From assembly GCA_910591455.2 (NCBI GenBank), contig OU342817.1, positions 8,919,915 to 8,983,914 of the forward strand: DNA of 64,000 nucleotides, written 5' to 3'. How positions within the stretch are numbered: the first letter of the stretch is position 1; each line of letters begins with the position of its first letter. Under the pieces are notes generated by a model, which ran no database searches, was not told the DNA's origin, and worked only from the letters and a program-made list of their open reading frames with translations. Positions 52,201-55,989 of this stretch are shown in pieces. The position numbers and the translations under genes are program-made. Origin of the DNA: Pholis gunnellus (taxonomy: Eukaryota > Chordata > Actinopteri > Perciformes > Pholidae).

Positions 52201-53859
52201 AAATAGTTGAGCTGTGATGATGTGGACATTAAATAAATCTGTGCTTCTCACCACTGCCTTGGCTCTGTCTCATGGCTGTTTCTCTCTCTCTCTCTCTTTC
52301 GCAGGTGAATACTGGATTGATCCAAACCAGGGCTGTATCGGAGACTCCATTAAAGTGTTTTGTAACTTCACAGCAGGCGGAGAAACGTGCATCCACCCAG
52401 ATAAGAAATCCGCAGGAGTAAGTAACAGGCAAACGTTAACATCTGTTAAATACAGACCTGAAACAAATGGTGTGTTGTGTAAAAAACATGGAGGAGCTAT
52501 TTGCAGCTATTTTAATTAAGATCTGTGCACAGCTACTGCAAAAGTGAAACATTTTCAAGTTCTCTGATGTCATTTAACCTTTTTCTTATCATATAGGTTA
52601 GAATATCCAACTGGCCCAAGGAGACTCCAGGTTCATGGTTCAGTGAATTTAAACGAGGCAAAATTGTGAGTCCACTTTTAAATTTCTTATTTTCTTTTCT
52701 ATTACCTACCTGTAGATGTTCACATCCATTTTCACTTTGTCTCAATTACTGTAACTCTTTCCCACCATTCTCTCGCTTTCCTACACTGCCTTTCTGTCAT
52801 ACATCTCCCTACCTTACCTTTCTCGTTCTTTCCTATTTACCTCCTCTCCAACTTTTATTTCAAACCATCCCTCACCCCCTCCTCACTCCATCCTTCTCCC
52901 CTTCTCTCTGTCCCTAGTTGAGCTACGTTGACATGGCAGAAAACACCATCAACACAGTGCAGATGACCTTCCTGAAGCTGCTGAGCTCCTCGGCACGGCA
53001 GAACTTCACCTACATTTGCCATCAGTCTGTGGCCTGGTACGACGCCAAGGCTGACAACTATGACAAGTCACTGCGCTTCCTGGGCTCCAACGATGAGGAG
53101 ATGTCTTACGACAATAATCCCTTCATCAAGCCTCTGATGGACGGCTGCTCGGTAAATACTCATTATCTAACTTTCAGTTTGCAAAAAAACTTTTCTTCTG
53201 AATCCCATGAAATCCCACTCATCCTCACAAACAAGCCTGACTGTCATACAACAATGTTTGTAGAGTGTAGAGTCTGATATTGGTTTAGAAAACATGTAAT
53301 TCTTCTTTGTATGTAGCTGAAAGGATTAGATGAGTAACTATTTACTTACATGCCTTCGCCCTGGTCAACTCTCAACCTTATTTATGTCTTAGTCATAAAA
53401 AAATGTATTATGTTTATGAAATGTGATGTTAATAATATTAGTAGTTAGTAATTAGTAGTATTGAGCATAAACAGAATCCTTCAAAACTGTATTGCCTAGA
53501 GTTGGAAAAACTATTAAATGTATTTAAGGTAACAACGGTGGAATGTAGTTGTACTAGAGTATTCCTATTTTGTTATATTTTCTACATGTTTTTTACAGAA
53601 AAATCTGGAGAGAAACATTTCTTTTCTTTGAATGATTATTAAAGTCCCCTAAAAGATTGTGAATACTACTGCACCACCTTACTAAATAACGGTCTGTCCT
53701 TTGTGTTCTCAGCTGAAGCAGGGCTATTCAAAGTCGGTGATGGAGATCAACACTCCCCGCATCGACCAGTTGCCAATCATTGACATCATGCTGAATGACT
53801 TTGGGGAATCCAACCAGAGGTTTGGCTTTGAGGTCGGCCCTGTCTGTTTCCTAGGCTAG
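1059..53859 (+). CDS. col11a1: col11a1 orthologue, procollagen alpha-1(XI), 3' 62 exons
   Basis: This gene encodes a minor fibrillar procollagen chain that co-assembles with other type V/XI chains inside the ER. After secretion it sits in the core of type II collagen fibrils and limits their diameter. The 62 joined exons read without a break for about 1561 residues: acidic variable region, minor helix, hinge, 338-triplet major helix, and C-propeptide with seven cysteines. Recalled human COL11A1 (about 1806 residues) aligns from end to end, with the same exon sizes wherever I compared them. Diagnostic matches are the SAQEAQAQAIL hinge, the KGHR site at helix lysine 84, HPGLIGLIGPPGE, and the closing PVCFLG. 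Every helical exon is a multiple of 9 nt starting on a whole glycine codon. The signal peptide and laminin-G/TSPN exons are upstream of the window. COL5A1 is the closest alternative, but the hinge and C-propeptide fit alpha-1(XI) better. Paralogue a versus b is unresolved. Introns shorter than 1 kb that are not listed separately showed nothing I recognise. Confidence 0.95.
1587..1685 (+). CDS. col11a1: col11a1 exon 2 of window: variable region
   Basis: 99 nt, 33 codons, phase 0 at both ends. It continues the acidic, tyrosine-rich variable region (GGDYYTGEYDYTTVDG) and then becomes Thr/Pro/Gln-rich. The acceptor TTGCAG and donor GTATTC are weak but usable. Its phase is symmetric, so it could be skipped without a frameshift, which suits a region known for alternative splicing. 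Confidence 0.88.
1686..3100 (+). other. col11a1 intron in the variable region
   Basis: A 1.4 kb AT-rich intron between two variable-region exons. I looked for a basic alternative exon like those known in mammalian COL11A1. I found none with a convincing frame and splice sites, and no repeat that I recognise. Confidence 0.6.
3101..3406 (+). CDS. col11a1: col11a1 exon 3 of window: long variable-region exon
   Basis: 306 nt, 102 codons. It begins NYEGEIVDDYITG and contains a run of Tyr/Asp/Glu/Lys repeats (YEFKEYDLKEYDNKE and then YEYGDYGDYG). It closes with EFGPGVPAETDI followed by RESN. The EFGPGVPAETDI segment is identical to the recalled human sequence and anchors the identification. The donor is GTAAGT at 3407. 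Confidence 0.95.
3407..4588 (+). other. col11a1 intron
   Basis: A 1.2 kb intron between the long variable-region exon and the first collagenous exon. It has a short CA run near 3620. I see no other recognisable element. Confidence 0.6.
4589..4654 (+). CDS. col11a1: col11a1 exon 4 of window: junction to minor helix
   Basis: 66 nt, 22 codons, starting VGGGQSYLGEKGEKGEP and ending AVIEP. It links the variable region to the N-terminal collagenous segment. Human has GEKGQKGEPAVVEP here. The acceptor is CTGTAG and the donor is GTAAGA. Confidence 0.95.
5363..5404 (+). CDS. col11a1: col11a1 exon 5 of window: minor helix
   Basis: 42 nt encoding GMLIEGPQGGPGQA, equivalent to human GMLVEGPPGPAGPA. It is the first exon of the minor (N-propeptide) collagenous segment. 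The acceptor follows a strong T-rich tract. Confidence 0.95.
5793..5855 (+). CDS. col11a1: col11a1 exon 6 of window: minor helix
   Basis: 63 nt, seven Gly-X-Y triplets (GLPGTPGLQGSPGPA, then GDHGER). The size equals the human exon. The donor is GTGAGT. Confidence 0.96.
5856..7989 (+). other. col11a1 intron, 2.1 kb
   Basis: It contains a short alternating TA/CA tract near 6124-6146. A 123-codon open frame at 6747-7118 has no recognisable domain and no splice context, so I treat it as chance. No mobile element was recognised. Confidence 0.6.
7990..8064 (+). CDS. col11a1: col11a1 exon 7 of window: end of minor helix
   Basis: 75 nt, 25 codons. Six triplets followed by GTV and LMLP close the minor helix, as in human (GTMLMLP). 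The donor is GTAAGT. Confidence 0.96.
8351..8395 (+). repeat. TG repeat next to G-rich tract
   Basis: About eight TG units (8351-8367) are followed directly by a run of Gs and a second G-rich block, inside a col11a1 intron. The G-rich part could form a quadruplex in the transcript; this is inference from composition only. Confidence 0.8.
8538..8621 (+). CDS. col11a1: col11a1 exon 8 of window: non-collagenous hinge
   Basis: 84 nt, 28 codons. It encodes the short non-triple-helical hinge between minor and major helix (FRAGGESHKGPVVS, then AQEAQAQAILSQAR). The AQEAQAQAIL core is identical to recalled human COL11A1 and is among the best markers for type V/XI chains. Confidence 0.97.
8622..10153 (+). 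other. col11a1 intron, 1.5 kb
   Basis: An AT-rich intron with a CT run near 9858-9872. No exon, RNA gene or recognisable mobile element was found. Confidence 0.6.
10154..10210 (+). CDS. col11a1: col11a1 exon 9 of window: start of major helix
   Basis: 57 nt encoding LAMR and then triplets 1-5 of the major helix (GPSGPTGMAGRSGPV). Human has LRGPPGPMGLTGRPGPV. Confidence 0.96.
10852..10905 (+). CDS. col11a1: col11a1 exon 10 of window: helix triplets 6-11
   Basis: 54 nt encoding GGPGSAGLKGDGGDSGPQ. The acceptor is AATAG and the donor is GTGAGA. Confidence 0.95.
11093..11146 (+). CDS. col11a1: col11a1 exon 11 of window: helix triplets 12-17
   Basis: 54 nt encoding GPRGLQGSTGPSGKPGKR. The acceptor is CATAG, with a weak pyrimidine tract. 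Confidence 0.95.
11541..11594 (+). CDS. col11a1: col11a1 exon 12 of window: helix triplets 18-23
   Basis: 54 nt encoding GRNGADGSRGMPGEAGSK. The donor is GTAAAG. Confidence 0.95.
11697..11750 (+). CDS. col11a1: col11a1 exon 13 of window: triplets 24-29, cross-link site
   Basis: 54 nt encoding GDRGFDGLPGLPGEKGHR. Counting from the first Gly, the lysine of KGHR is helix residue 84. That is the conserved N-terminal helical cross-linking lysine of fibrillar collagens, a target of hydroxylation and lysyl-oxidase cross-linking. Confidence 0.97.
12322..12341 (+). repeat. poly-T tract
   Basis: A run of 20 Ts upstream of the next exon. It could be a repeat tail or part of an extended pyrimidine tract. 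Confidence 0.85.
12481..12534 (+). CDS. col11a1: col11a1 exon 14 of window: helix triplets 30-35
   Basis: 54 nt encoding GEYGSTGPPGSPGEDGPR. The donor is GTATGT. Confidence 0.95.
12629..12673 (+). CDS. col11a1: col11a1 exon 15 of window: helix triplets 36-40
   Basis: 45 nt encoding GEDGQVGQRGVAGDS. It lies only 94 bp after the previous exon. Confidence 0.95.
13443..13496 (+). CDS. col11a1: col11a1 exon 16 of window: helix triplets 41-46
   Basis: 54 nt encoding GTRGLLGPRGSQGAGGQR. The acceptor TACAG follows a T-rich tract. Confidence 0.95.
13599..13643 (+). CDS. col11a1: col11a1 exon 17 of window: helix triplets 47-51
   Basis: 45 nt encoding GLPGIDGQAGPKGNL. The donor is GTGAGA. Confidence 0.95.
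13644..14906 (+). other. col11a1 intron, 1.3 kb
   Basis: It holds a 158-codon antisense open frame (13973-14449) without any domain I know. One frame of that length is expected by chance in a window this large. No mobile element was recognised. Confidence 0.55.
14907..14960 (+). CDS. col11a1: col11a1 exon 18 of window: helix triplets 52-57
   Basis: 54 nt encoding GPQGEPGPAGQQGMPGPH. The acceptor is CACAG and the donor is GTAAGT. Confidence 0.96.
15850..15894 (+). CDS. col11a1: col11a1 exon 19 of window: helix triplets 58-62
   Basis: 45 nt encoding GIVGPQGPIGPPGEK. Human has GLPGPQGPIGPPGEK. Confidence 0.96.
16268..16321 (+). CDS. col11a1: col11a1 exon 20 of window: helix triplets 63-68
   Basis: 54 nt encoding GPQGKQGLGGLPGADGPP. 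The acceptor is TATAG and the donor is GTAAGT. Confidence 0.96.
16431..16475 (+). CDS. col11a1: col11a1 exon 21 of window: helix triplets 69-73
   Basis: 45 nt encoding GHPGKEGPAGEKGAG. The acceptor is CATAG. Confidence 0.95.
17310..17363 (+). CDS. col11a1: col11a1 exon 22 of window: helix triplets 74-79
   Basis: 54 nt encoding GHPGPIGSLGYPGPRGVK. Human has GPIGYPGPRGVK at its end. Confidence 0.96.
17456..17500 (+). CDS. col11a1: col11a1 exon 23 of window: helix triplets 80-84
   Basis: 45 nt encoding GSEGIRGLKGGKGEK. The preceding intron is only 92 bp. Confidence 0.96.
18434..18487 (+). CDS. col11a1: col11a1 exon 24 of window: helix triplets 85-90
   Basis: 54 nt encoding GEDGFPGFKGDMGIKGDK. 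It is nearly identical to human, with I for L and K for R. Confidence 0.97.
18590..18697 (+). CDS. col11a1: col11a1 exon 25 of window: helix triplets 91-102
   Basis: 108 nt, a double-length helical exon. It starts GENGVLGTRGEDGPEGPK and ends GTAGEK. The acceptor CATCAAG lies directly before a Gly codon. Confidence 0.95.
19534..19587 (+). CDS. col11a1: col11a1 exon 26 of window: helix triplets 103-108
   Basis: 54 nt encoding GKLGVPGLPGYPGRQGSK, with one residue different from human. The donor GTGTGT is less common. Confidence 0.96.
19745..20115 (-). mobile_element. LINE 3'-end fragment, antisense
   Basis: On the minus strand, a frame at 19747-20007 contains FSCCAAQHWKQLPDCIKGAP followed by a Ser-Leu-Lys-Ser motif. 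This resembles the typical C-terminus of fish L2-type LINE ORF2 proteins (AF..AAP.LWN.LP..IR.AP....FK..LK). The adjoining plus-strand sequence to about 20115, with its CCGGGAGCCA and GTGATGTGGTC-like motifs, also matches a dispersed repeat that I recognise from fish. The fragment is degenerate and 5'-truncated. The exact clade is not assigned. Confidence 0.65.
20476..20741 (-). other. antisense coding-like segment with splice-like borders
   Basis: On the minus strand this segment is open and codon-like. It starts just after a TTTGTACAG acceptor and ends at a CAG/GTGACC donor. The frame includes LREQVYLTHHISAKLSVLTT followed by AERKQLQQHILIVEQWHSGQ; many third positions are G or C, and the composition suggests amphipathic helices. 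I do not recognise the protein. It lies inside a col11a1 intron in the opposite orientation. It could be an exon of a nested gene, a pseudogene fragment, or chance. Confidence 0.3.
21370..21645 (-). pseudogene. antisense frame-broken coding-like fragment, unidentified
   Basis: On the minus strand, starting after a T-rich tract and CACAG, three adjacent open segments lie in different frames. They are: CSYGKLKGELVLDKPDLHH and onwards; then GKLLTESDGVQQPETQPVEG and onwards; then TDPDFDPELPLEDDVTFF and a stop. Each piece looks like protein, but joining them needs two frame changes. I do not recognise the family. It may be a decayed gene fragment near the other antisense segment in the same intron. 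Confidence 0.25.
22543..22596 (+). CDS. col11a1: col11a1 exon 27 of window: helix triplets 109-114
   Basis: 54 nt encoding GSNGFNGFPGANGEKGAR. The human exon reads GSTGFPGFPGANGEKGAR. The preceding 2.96 kb intron carries the antisense elements listed above. Confidence 0.97.
22920..23140 (+). repeat. fish SINE-like dispersed repeat
   Basis: The sequence contains TTTATTTATATAGCCC, an AGTCTGTACAACATACAACA-like block and CCAGGACGGACAGACAA. These match a short dispersed repeat that I recognise from many percomorph genomes. Boundaries are approximate. It carries no coding sequence. Confidence 0.6.
23228..23580 (-). mobile_element. Tc1/mariner-like transposon remnant
   Basis: The minus strand contains a Tc1-type transposase C-terminal motif (LTNTLMAEWEKMPAARFQHL). 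It also has sequence typical of fish DNA transposons around 23270-23500, and an end-like CCACATACTTTTGGCC near 23550. The frame is short and the upstream DDE catalytic region is not visible, so this is a dead fragment. Confidence 0.65.
24048..24092 (+). CDS. col11a1: col11a1 exon 28 of window: helix triplets 115-119
   Basis: 45 nt encoding GIAGKAGPRGQRGPT. The donor GTAGGC is weak at position +4. Confidence 0.95.
24360..24413 (+). CDS. col11a1: col11a1 exon 29 of window: helix triplets 120-125
   Basis: 54 nt encoding GPRGGRGARGPTGKPGAK. It is an arginine-rich, heparin-binding-like stretch that is also present in human. Confidence 0.96.
24737..24781 (+). CDS. col11a1: col11a1 exon 30 of window: helix triplets 126-130
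   Basis: 45 nt encoding GTSGNDGPGGPPGER. The donor is GTTAGT. Confidence 0.95.
25196..25249 (+). CDS. col11a1: col11a1 exon 31 of window: helix triplets 131-136
   Basis: 54 nt encoding GPQGPQGPVGFPGPKGPN. Only the last residue differs from the human exon. The acceptor is TTTAAG. Confidence 0.96.
25392..25445 (+). CDS. col11a1: col11a1 exon 32 of window: helix triplets 137-142
   Basis: 54 nt encoding GPAGKDGLPGHPGQRGET. It is one residue off human. Confidence 0.97.
25446..26931 (+). other. col11a1 intron, 1.5 kb
   Basis: Apart from the dispersed repeat at about 26155-26540, listed separately, the intron is AT-rich and I recognise nothing else in it. Confidence 0.6.
26155..26540 (+). repeat. 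dispersed fish repeat, copy 1
   Basis: The motifs CACTACATTTCAGAGGGAAA, TTGTACTTTTTACTC, GGGGCCATTC and GAGTACTTCTTCCACCACTG occur in this order. The same family is present at about 44975-45655. I recognise it as an abundant non-coding teleost repeat. Its class is uncertain. Confidence 0.65.
26932..26985 (+). CDS. col11a1: col11a1 exon 33 of window: helix triplets 143-148
   Basis: 54 nt encoding GFQGKTGPPGPGGVVGPQ, identical to recalled human. Confidence 0.97.
27398..27505 (+). CDS. col11a1: col11a1 exon 34 of window: helix triplets 149-160
   Basis: 108 nt, twelve triplets. It starts GPTGETGPSGERGHPGSP and ends GAAGKEGGK. Confidence 0.97.
28228..28317 (+). CDS. col11a1: col11a1 exon 35 of window: helix triplets 161-170
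   Basis: 90 nt, ten triplets. This length is unusual for fibrillar helix exons but is expected for this gene. It starts GDPGSQGPGGKAGPAGLR and ends GLPGAM. The donor GTAACA is weak. Confidence 0.95.
28318..30396 (+). other. col11a1 intron, 2.1 kb
   Basis: It contains CA-rich stretches near 29095-29250 and a clean CA repeat at 30212-30233. No gene or recognisable mobile element was seen. Confidence 0.6.
30212..30233 (+). repeat. CA microsatellite
   Basis: About 11 CA units in a col11a1 intron, continuing into imperfect CA/TA sequence. Confidence 0.9.
30397..30450 (+). CDS. col11a1: col11a1 exon 36 of window: helix triplets 171-176
   Basis: 54 nt encoding GPAGLKGGEGPQGPPGPL. Confidence 0.97.
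31718..31802 (+). repeat. long GT microsatellite
   Basis: An uninterrupted GT array runs from about 31718 to 31775 (29 units) and is followed by GC- and CT-interrupted units. Length polymorphism is likely. Confidence 0.95.
32147..32214 (+). repeat. compound GT/GC microsatellite
   Basis: GT units are interrupted by GC and AT steps. This array lies about 350 bp from the longer GT array in the same intron. Confidence 0.95.
32998..33105 (+). CDS. col11a1: col11a1 exon 37 of window: helix triplets 177-188
   Basis: 108 nt, twelve triplets. It starts GSPGERGAAGPGGPIGLT and ends GEKGGP. Confidence 0.97.
33235..33342 (+). CDS. col11a1: col11a1 exon 38 of window: helix triplets 189-200
   Basis: 108 nt. 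It starts GEKGPMGPAGRDGIQGPV and ends GEDGDK. The donor GTGGAG is non-consensus at +4 and +6. The next exon continues with GEVGGPGQKG, as in human (GEIGEPGQKG), which supports this boundary. Confidence 0.95.
34218..34271 (+). CDS. col11a1: col11a1 exon 39 of window: helix triplets 201-206
   Basis: 54 nt encoding GEVGGPGQKGSKGDNGEL. Confidence 0.96.
34616..34669 (+). CDS. col11a1: col11a1 exon 40 of window: helix triplets 207-212
   Basis: 54 nt encoding GPPGSSGLQGVVGAPGPA. Confidence 0.96.
34670..37732 (+). other. col11a1 intron, 3.1 kb
   Basis: One of the two largest introns seen. It is AT-rich with no repeat family or RNA gene recognised. I tested the short open frames here, and none shows a domain. 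Confidence 0.6.
37733..37840 (+). CDS. col11a1: col11a1 exon 41 of window: helix triplets 213-224
   Basis: 108 nt. It contains GPRGQQGMFGQKGDEGAR, identical to human, and ends GPIGLQ. Confidence 0.97.
37859..37891 (+). repeat. CA microsatellite
   Basis: About 15 CA units with one GA interruption, 19 bp after an exon donor. Confidence 0.95.
39040..39310 (+). repeat. possible MITE-like fragment
   Basis: It contains repeated 'catacta', 'gcagtatgcaa' and 'gcagtatgtactg' motifs in a style that I associate with non-autonomous fish DNA transposons. No clear terminal inverted repeats could be delimited by eye. Confidence 0.3.
40906..40959 (+). CDS. col11a1: col11a1 exon 42 of window: helix triplets 225-230
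   Basis: 54 nt encoding GLPGPPGEKGENGDVGAM. Only one residue differs from human. Confidence 0.97.
41537..41590 (+). CDS. col11a1: col11a1 exon 43 of window: helix triplets 231-236
   Basis: 54 nt encoding GPHGPPGPRGPQGSSGAN. Confidence 0.96.
41754..41807 (+). CDS. col11a1: col11a1 exon 44 of window: helix triplets 237-242
   Basis: 54 nt encoding GAQGPLGGIGPMGGVGEK. It has few prolines for a helical exon; the human equivalent is also proline-poor (GSVGSVGGVGEK). Confidence 0.96.
42019..42072 (+). CDS. col11a1: col11a1 exon 45 of window: helix triplets 243-248
   Basis: 54 nt encoding GETGEAGNPGPHGEPGIG. The acceptor is AATAG. Confidence 0.96.
42966..43073 (+). CDS. col11a1: col11a1 exon 46 of window: helix triplets 249-260
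   Basis: 108 nt. It starts GPRGENGEKGETGPPGAA and ends GPKGNP. The donor is GTATGT. Confidence 0.97.
43239..43292 (+). CDS. col11a1: col11a1 exon 47 of window: helix triplets 261-266
   Basis: 54 nt encoding GPVGFPGDPGPPGEAGAA. Confidence 0.97.
43582..43635 (+). CDS. col11a1: col11a1 exon 48 of window: helix triplets 267-272
   Basis: 54 nt encoding GLDGLSGDKGDDGDAGQP. It is strongly acidic, like human GVGGDKGEDGDPGQP. Confidence 0.96.
44134..44187 (+). CDS. col11a1: col11a1 exon 49 of window: helix triplets 273-278
   Basis: 54 nt encoding GPAGPSGEAGVPGPPGKR. Confidence 0.97.
44975..45655 (+). repeat. dispersed fish repeat, copy 2, interrupted
   Basis: It starts with TTTATTTGACAGCTTTAGTA and resumes after about 45365 with AACTAGCTCCATTTTGAAC, GGGGTCATTTTGCTG, TTACTTGTAATGG and GATCTGAGTACTTCTTC. 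These are the same blocks, in the same order, as the copy at 26155-26540. The middle is interrupted by a second element. Confidence 0.65.
45095..45365 (+). repeat. second repeat nested in the dispersed repeat
   Basis: It begins GGGATTCCCAACTTTATTGG, ends GGGCCCACTGTCAACAACC followed by ACTGGACTAAA, and breaks the host repeat in two. The ends resemble another common fish repeat that starts with a 'ccccaaacttt' motif and closes with 'gggaaccactggtctaaa'. Confidence 0.5.
46190..46252 (+). repeat. CG/CA microsatellite
   Basis: Five CG steps are followed by about 25 uninterrupted CA units. Such alternating purine-pyrimidine DNA can adopt the Z form. Confidence 0.95.
46700..46753 (+). CDS. col11a1: col11a1 exon 50 of window: helix triplets 279-284
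   Basis: 54 nt encoding GPVGSAGQEGRQGEKGSK. Confidence 0.97.
46754..47998 (+). other. col11a1 intron, 1.2 kb
   Basis: It contains a 166-codon antisense open frame (46972-47472) that shows no domain and includes a CA-repeat-derived Val/Cys run, so I read it as chance. Nothing else was recognised. Confidence 0.55.
47999..48106 (+). CDS. col11a1: col11a1 exon 51 of window: helix triplets 285-296
   Basis: 108 nt. It starts GEAGAEGTVGKTGPVGPQ and ends GLRGIPGPV. Confidence 0.97.
48350..48403 (+). CDS. col11a1: col11a1 exon 52 of window: helix triplets 297-302
   Basis: 54 nt encoding GEQGLPGASGQDGPPGPL. Confidence 0.97.
48862..48915 (+). CDS. col11a1: col11a1 exon 53 of window: triplets 303-308, cross-link site
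   Basis: 54 nt encoding GPAGLPGMKGDSGWKGEK. The last lysine is helix residue 924, the conserved C-terminal helical cross-linking position. The tryptophan at helix residue 920 is unusual: recalled human has serine there (GDPGSKGEK). Confidence 0.96.
49679..49786 (+). CDS. col11a1: col11a1 exon 54 of window: helix triplets 309-320
   Basis: 108 nt. It starts GHPGLIGLIGPPGESGEK and ends GGKGDS. The GHPGLIGLIGPPGE block is identical to human. Confidence 0.97.
50325..50378 (+). CDS. col11a1: col11a1 exon 55 of window: helix triplets 321-326
   Basis: 54 nt encoding GAGGSHGPLGPPGPPGIS. Confidence 0.96.
50469..50504 (+). CDS. col11a1: col11a1 exon 56 of window: helix triplets 327-330
   Basis: 36 nt encoding GSQGQKGSKGSY, the shortest exon found. 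Human has GPQGPKGNKGST. Confidence 0.95.
50598..50651 (+). CDS. col11a1: col11a1 exon 57 of window: helix triplets 331-336
   Basis: 54 nt encoding GSAGQKGDNGLIGPPGPP. Confidence 0.97.
50986..51247 (+). CDS. col11a1: col11a1 exon 58 of window: helix end, telopeptide, C-propeptide start
   Basis: 262 nt, ending in phase 1. It closes the helix with GPPGDI, then reads IQPLPIQQASRKTRRQAE. RKTRR is a furin-type site for C-propeptide release, matching human KKTRRHTEG. An acidic linker follows, then GSLNNLKQDIERMKFP (trimerising coiled-coil region) and the first propeptide cysteine (ARTC). The donor GTAGGA splits the Gly codon of the PDG/EYW junction. Confidence 0.96.
51248..52304 (+). other. col11a1 intron, 1.1 kb
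   Basis: A very AT-rich intron that ends in a CT-repeat pyrimidine tract (about 52280-52299) before GCAG. No other element was recognised. Confidence 0.65.
52305..52417 (+). CDS. col11a1: col11a1 exon 59 of window: C-propeptide, calcium loop
   Basis: 113 nt. It encodes EYWIDPNQGCIGDSIKVFC, the conserved calcium-binding loop of the fibrillar C-propeptide (COLFI) domain. It continues with an NFT N-glycosylation site and GGETC. Three of the seven propeptide cysteines are here. Confidence 0.97.
52597..52665 (+). CDS. col11a1: col11a1 exon 60 of window: C-propeptide
   Basis: 69 nt, 23 codons, starting [20 protein letters not shown]. The human exon reads [20 protein letters not shown]. Confidence 0.97.
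52918..53151 (+). CDS. col11a1: col11a1 exon 61 of window: C-propeptide core
   Basis: 234 nt, 78 codons. It includes TVQMTFLKLLSSSARQNFTY (with a second conserved N-glycosylation site), HQSVAWYD, the region corresponding to chain-recognition loops, and LRFLGSNDEEMSYDNNPFIK. Two cysteines are in YIC and DGC. Confidence 0.97.
53713..53859 (+). CDS. col11a1: col11a1 last exon, coding part
   Basis: 147 nt, 48 codons plus TAG. It includes VMEINTPRIDQLPIIDIMLN and DFGESNQRFGFEVGPVCFLG. The final PVCFLG is the canonical C-terminus with the last disulfide cysteine. The last 20 codons and the following UTR are duplicated about 2.2 kb downstream. Confidence 0.97.
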   Translation: MKQGYSKSVMEINTPRIDQLPIIDIMLNDFGESNQRFGFEVGPVCFLG

Positions 53860-54427
53860 ACACACACCTACTCCCCGCTGAAGGACAGGGTCAGAGGGTA
53901 AATATCAACACCCACATGCTGAGATCCAACATCCTAACTTCTCTCCCTGCGAAGCAAAAAACCTGTGTTTTCTTTTGTTGCCGAGAAGATCGACTCAAGC
54001 CCGGAGACGAAGAGTGCATCTAGGCCCTGTCATGAAGTCGCTGACCAGGGGAAACTACTCCTCGCCCTTGTAGGGCCAGAATCACATGACTTTAACTTAC
54101 ATGCAGTAATGGGAGCGACATCAGGAAAAGGACATTTGATGCTGTGGCGGATAGCTGCGCACTTTTAGCAACAAAGAGAGGATCCACTAAACCCAAGCCC
54201 CATCCTCCCTTGTCCTTCGCCTCCCACCATGCCTCCCTCTCTGGATGCTCCAGGTGCTGCTCTGAATACAACCACAGAGGTGCTTTTGTGCAGAATCACA
54301 AAACACTCAAGGTGCTACAAAAAAGTGCTTTTTGATAAAACTGTAATTATTATTATTATTGTGTATAATATTGTTTCTTTCCGAATCCACTCTAAAAACT
54401 TGCATGTGCCCCAGCTCTTAGAGTTTA

Positions 54428-54459
54428 AATAAATATTTGGTAAACTATATAGAAATAAA
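54428..54459 (+). terminator. col11a1: proximal poly(A) signals
   Basis: Two AATAAA hexamers at 54428-54433 and 54454-54459, about 570-600 bp after the stop codon. Either could end a shorter transcript. Confidence 0.45.
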
Positions 54460-55335
54460 TCCAATGAATATATTGGATGTGTGTTAAAAACTAATTTGCC
54501 AAGAAATGTGTCTTTTGAAAACATTCCAATTTGTAAGTAAAACAAATAATCCTTGTGTAAATAATATGACTTTCATCTGATTTTTTTGTGAGAGATAACC
54601 TAACTGGAACATGACGTTTAAAACTAAAAGCATTTTTTTTTTCATGACATACCAGTTAGTATGTCCATCAGGATATTAAGCCATAATAAAATGAGATCCT
54701 AATATAAATATTGTAAGAAAAAAAAATCACTCACCGAGATGTTATATTGTACCTCAGCTTCTATTTAAAAAATGTGGACATATTTGGCTTGTCTTCAACT
54801 GAGCTTATATCTTGAGAACACAATCAGGTTTGATTATTTGTAGTGGCTAACTAACAAAGAAACTTTTTTTTTCTTTTTTTGGAGGTTAATTTGTCAAACT
54901 GTTTGTTTGTTTTTCAAAATACCTCCCAAAAACCCCCCTGTTGATTTTCTTATTTGTAAACAAAATGTTTTCCTGTGCCTTGAATTGTTCATTCAAAATT
55001 ATTAAAACTGGATTCTGAAAAGTGTCGGGTTGAATGTCTGTATTTGAGTGCAGAGATAATTGGTGCTCTATTGTGATTCTGCCCTGCCTTGAACATATTA
55101 CTTTCATTCCCCGTGATCATTTAAGATTAGGTGGAGTGTTTGGGTTCATGTGACCGATTCTGCGGCGCTCAGGTGCTTTGATCTCTTCCACTTTCTTTCT
55201 CTGACTCAGATTTTACTTTGATCAAGATCTGTTTGCATCTCCACCTCTTCAGCTTGGAAGCTATATTAGCATTGACTTCAGAGCCGCTTTCAAACCTGTG
55301 TAATTATAGTATGTTTACAAACTATGTACAATGGA

Positions 55336-55341
55336 AATAAA
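55336..55341 (+). terminator. col11a1: distal poly(A) signal
   Basis: AATAAA followed by a TG-rich stretch (ATATGTGGTGCTTG), a good downstream element. The signal is kept in the duplicated copy at 56445-56450. Confidence 0.5.
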
Positions 55342-55989
55342 TATGTGGTGCTTGAGCAAATGCACACTGCAATCGTTTGCATTCACTTACAGATTATCCT
55401 ATATTTATTTTTAGCAAGTTGGAGTAGATAAAAACACTGCATCAAGACTCAATGCATGGTCACGCACAGCATGCTGAGATTGTATGTGCCAACACTGGAT
55501 GATGAAAACACTCCACAGGCTGATAAGGCTCCAAGTTGCACCACTGGCTTTGTGGAAAATGCACATGACAGACAAAAAAATCTTCACAGGCTAGTAAAAT
55601 GAAAATAGTTTTATTTTTTTTTAGCCCAGCTATCGATTTACATTGTTGATATTCGGTAAGGGGGTTTAAGTTACTACGGAAAAAAACTACCTGCGAGTAT
55701 GAGAAACCCTGTAAGCGTATAAGTCTATTCAGAGTACAACAACATCTAAAACATTCACTCTACTGAGACAGTTCTGATCAAATCAACAACATACTGTGTC
55801 ATGCCAGAGGGTTCAGTTCACTTCCATTTATCCACTTACAGACACACTGTGGAGATGTTTGATATAAGGTGAAATGAGATACTTACAGGTGTCAAACACA
55901 TGGCTTGATTCCAACATACTCTACTCTGACTATGACGTGTTATGCTATTATTTTTCATGATCATTTTTCAACATAATGTCGAGTAGCTC

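Larger units (their letters stand above)
53860..55360 (+). other. col11a1: col11a1 3' UTR (predicted)
   Basis: Sequence between the stop codon and the most distal plausible poly(A) signal. It starts with about 280 bp that is more GC-rich and is duplicated downstream, then becomes AT-rich. A perfect TGGTGCT, the miR-29 seed match found in many collagen 3' UTRs, lies at 55061-55067. The actual end depends on which poly(A) site is used. Confidence 0.6.

Noticed and set aside
1059..53859. Assignment to col5a1 or col2a1
   Set aside because: col2a1 lacks the long acidic, tyrosine-rich variable region and this hinge. Residue by residue, the hinge (SAQEAQAQAIL), many helix exons and the C-propeptide match recalled COL11A1 better than COL5A1.
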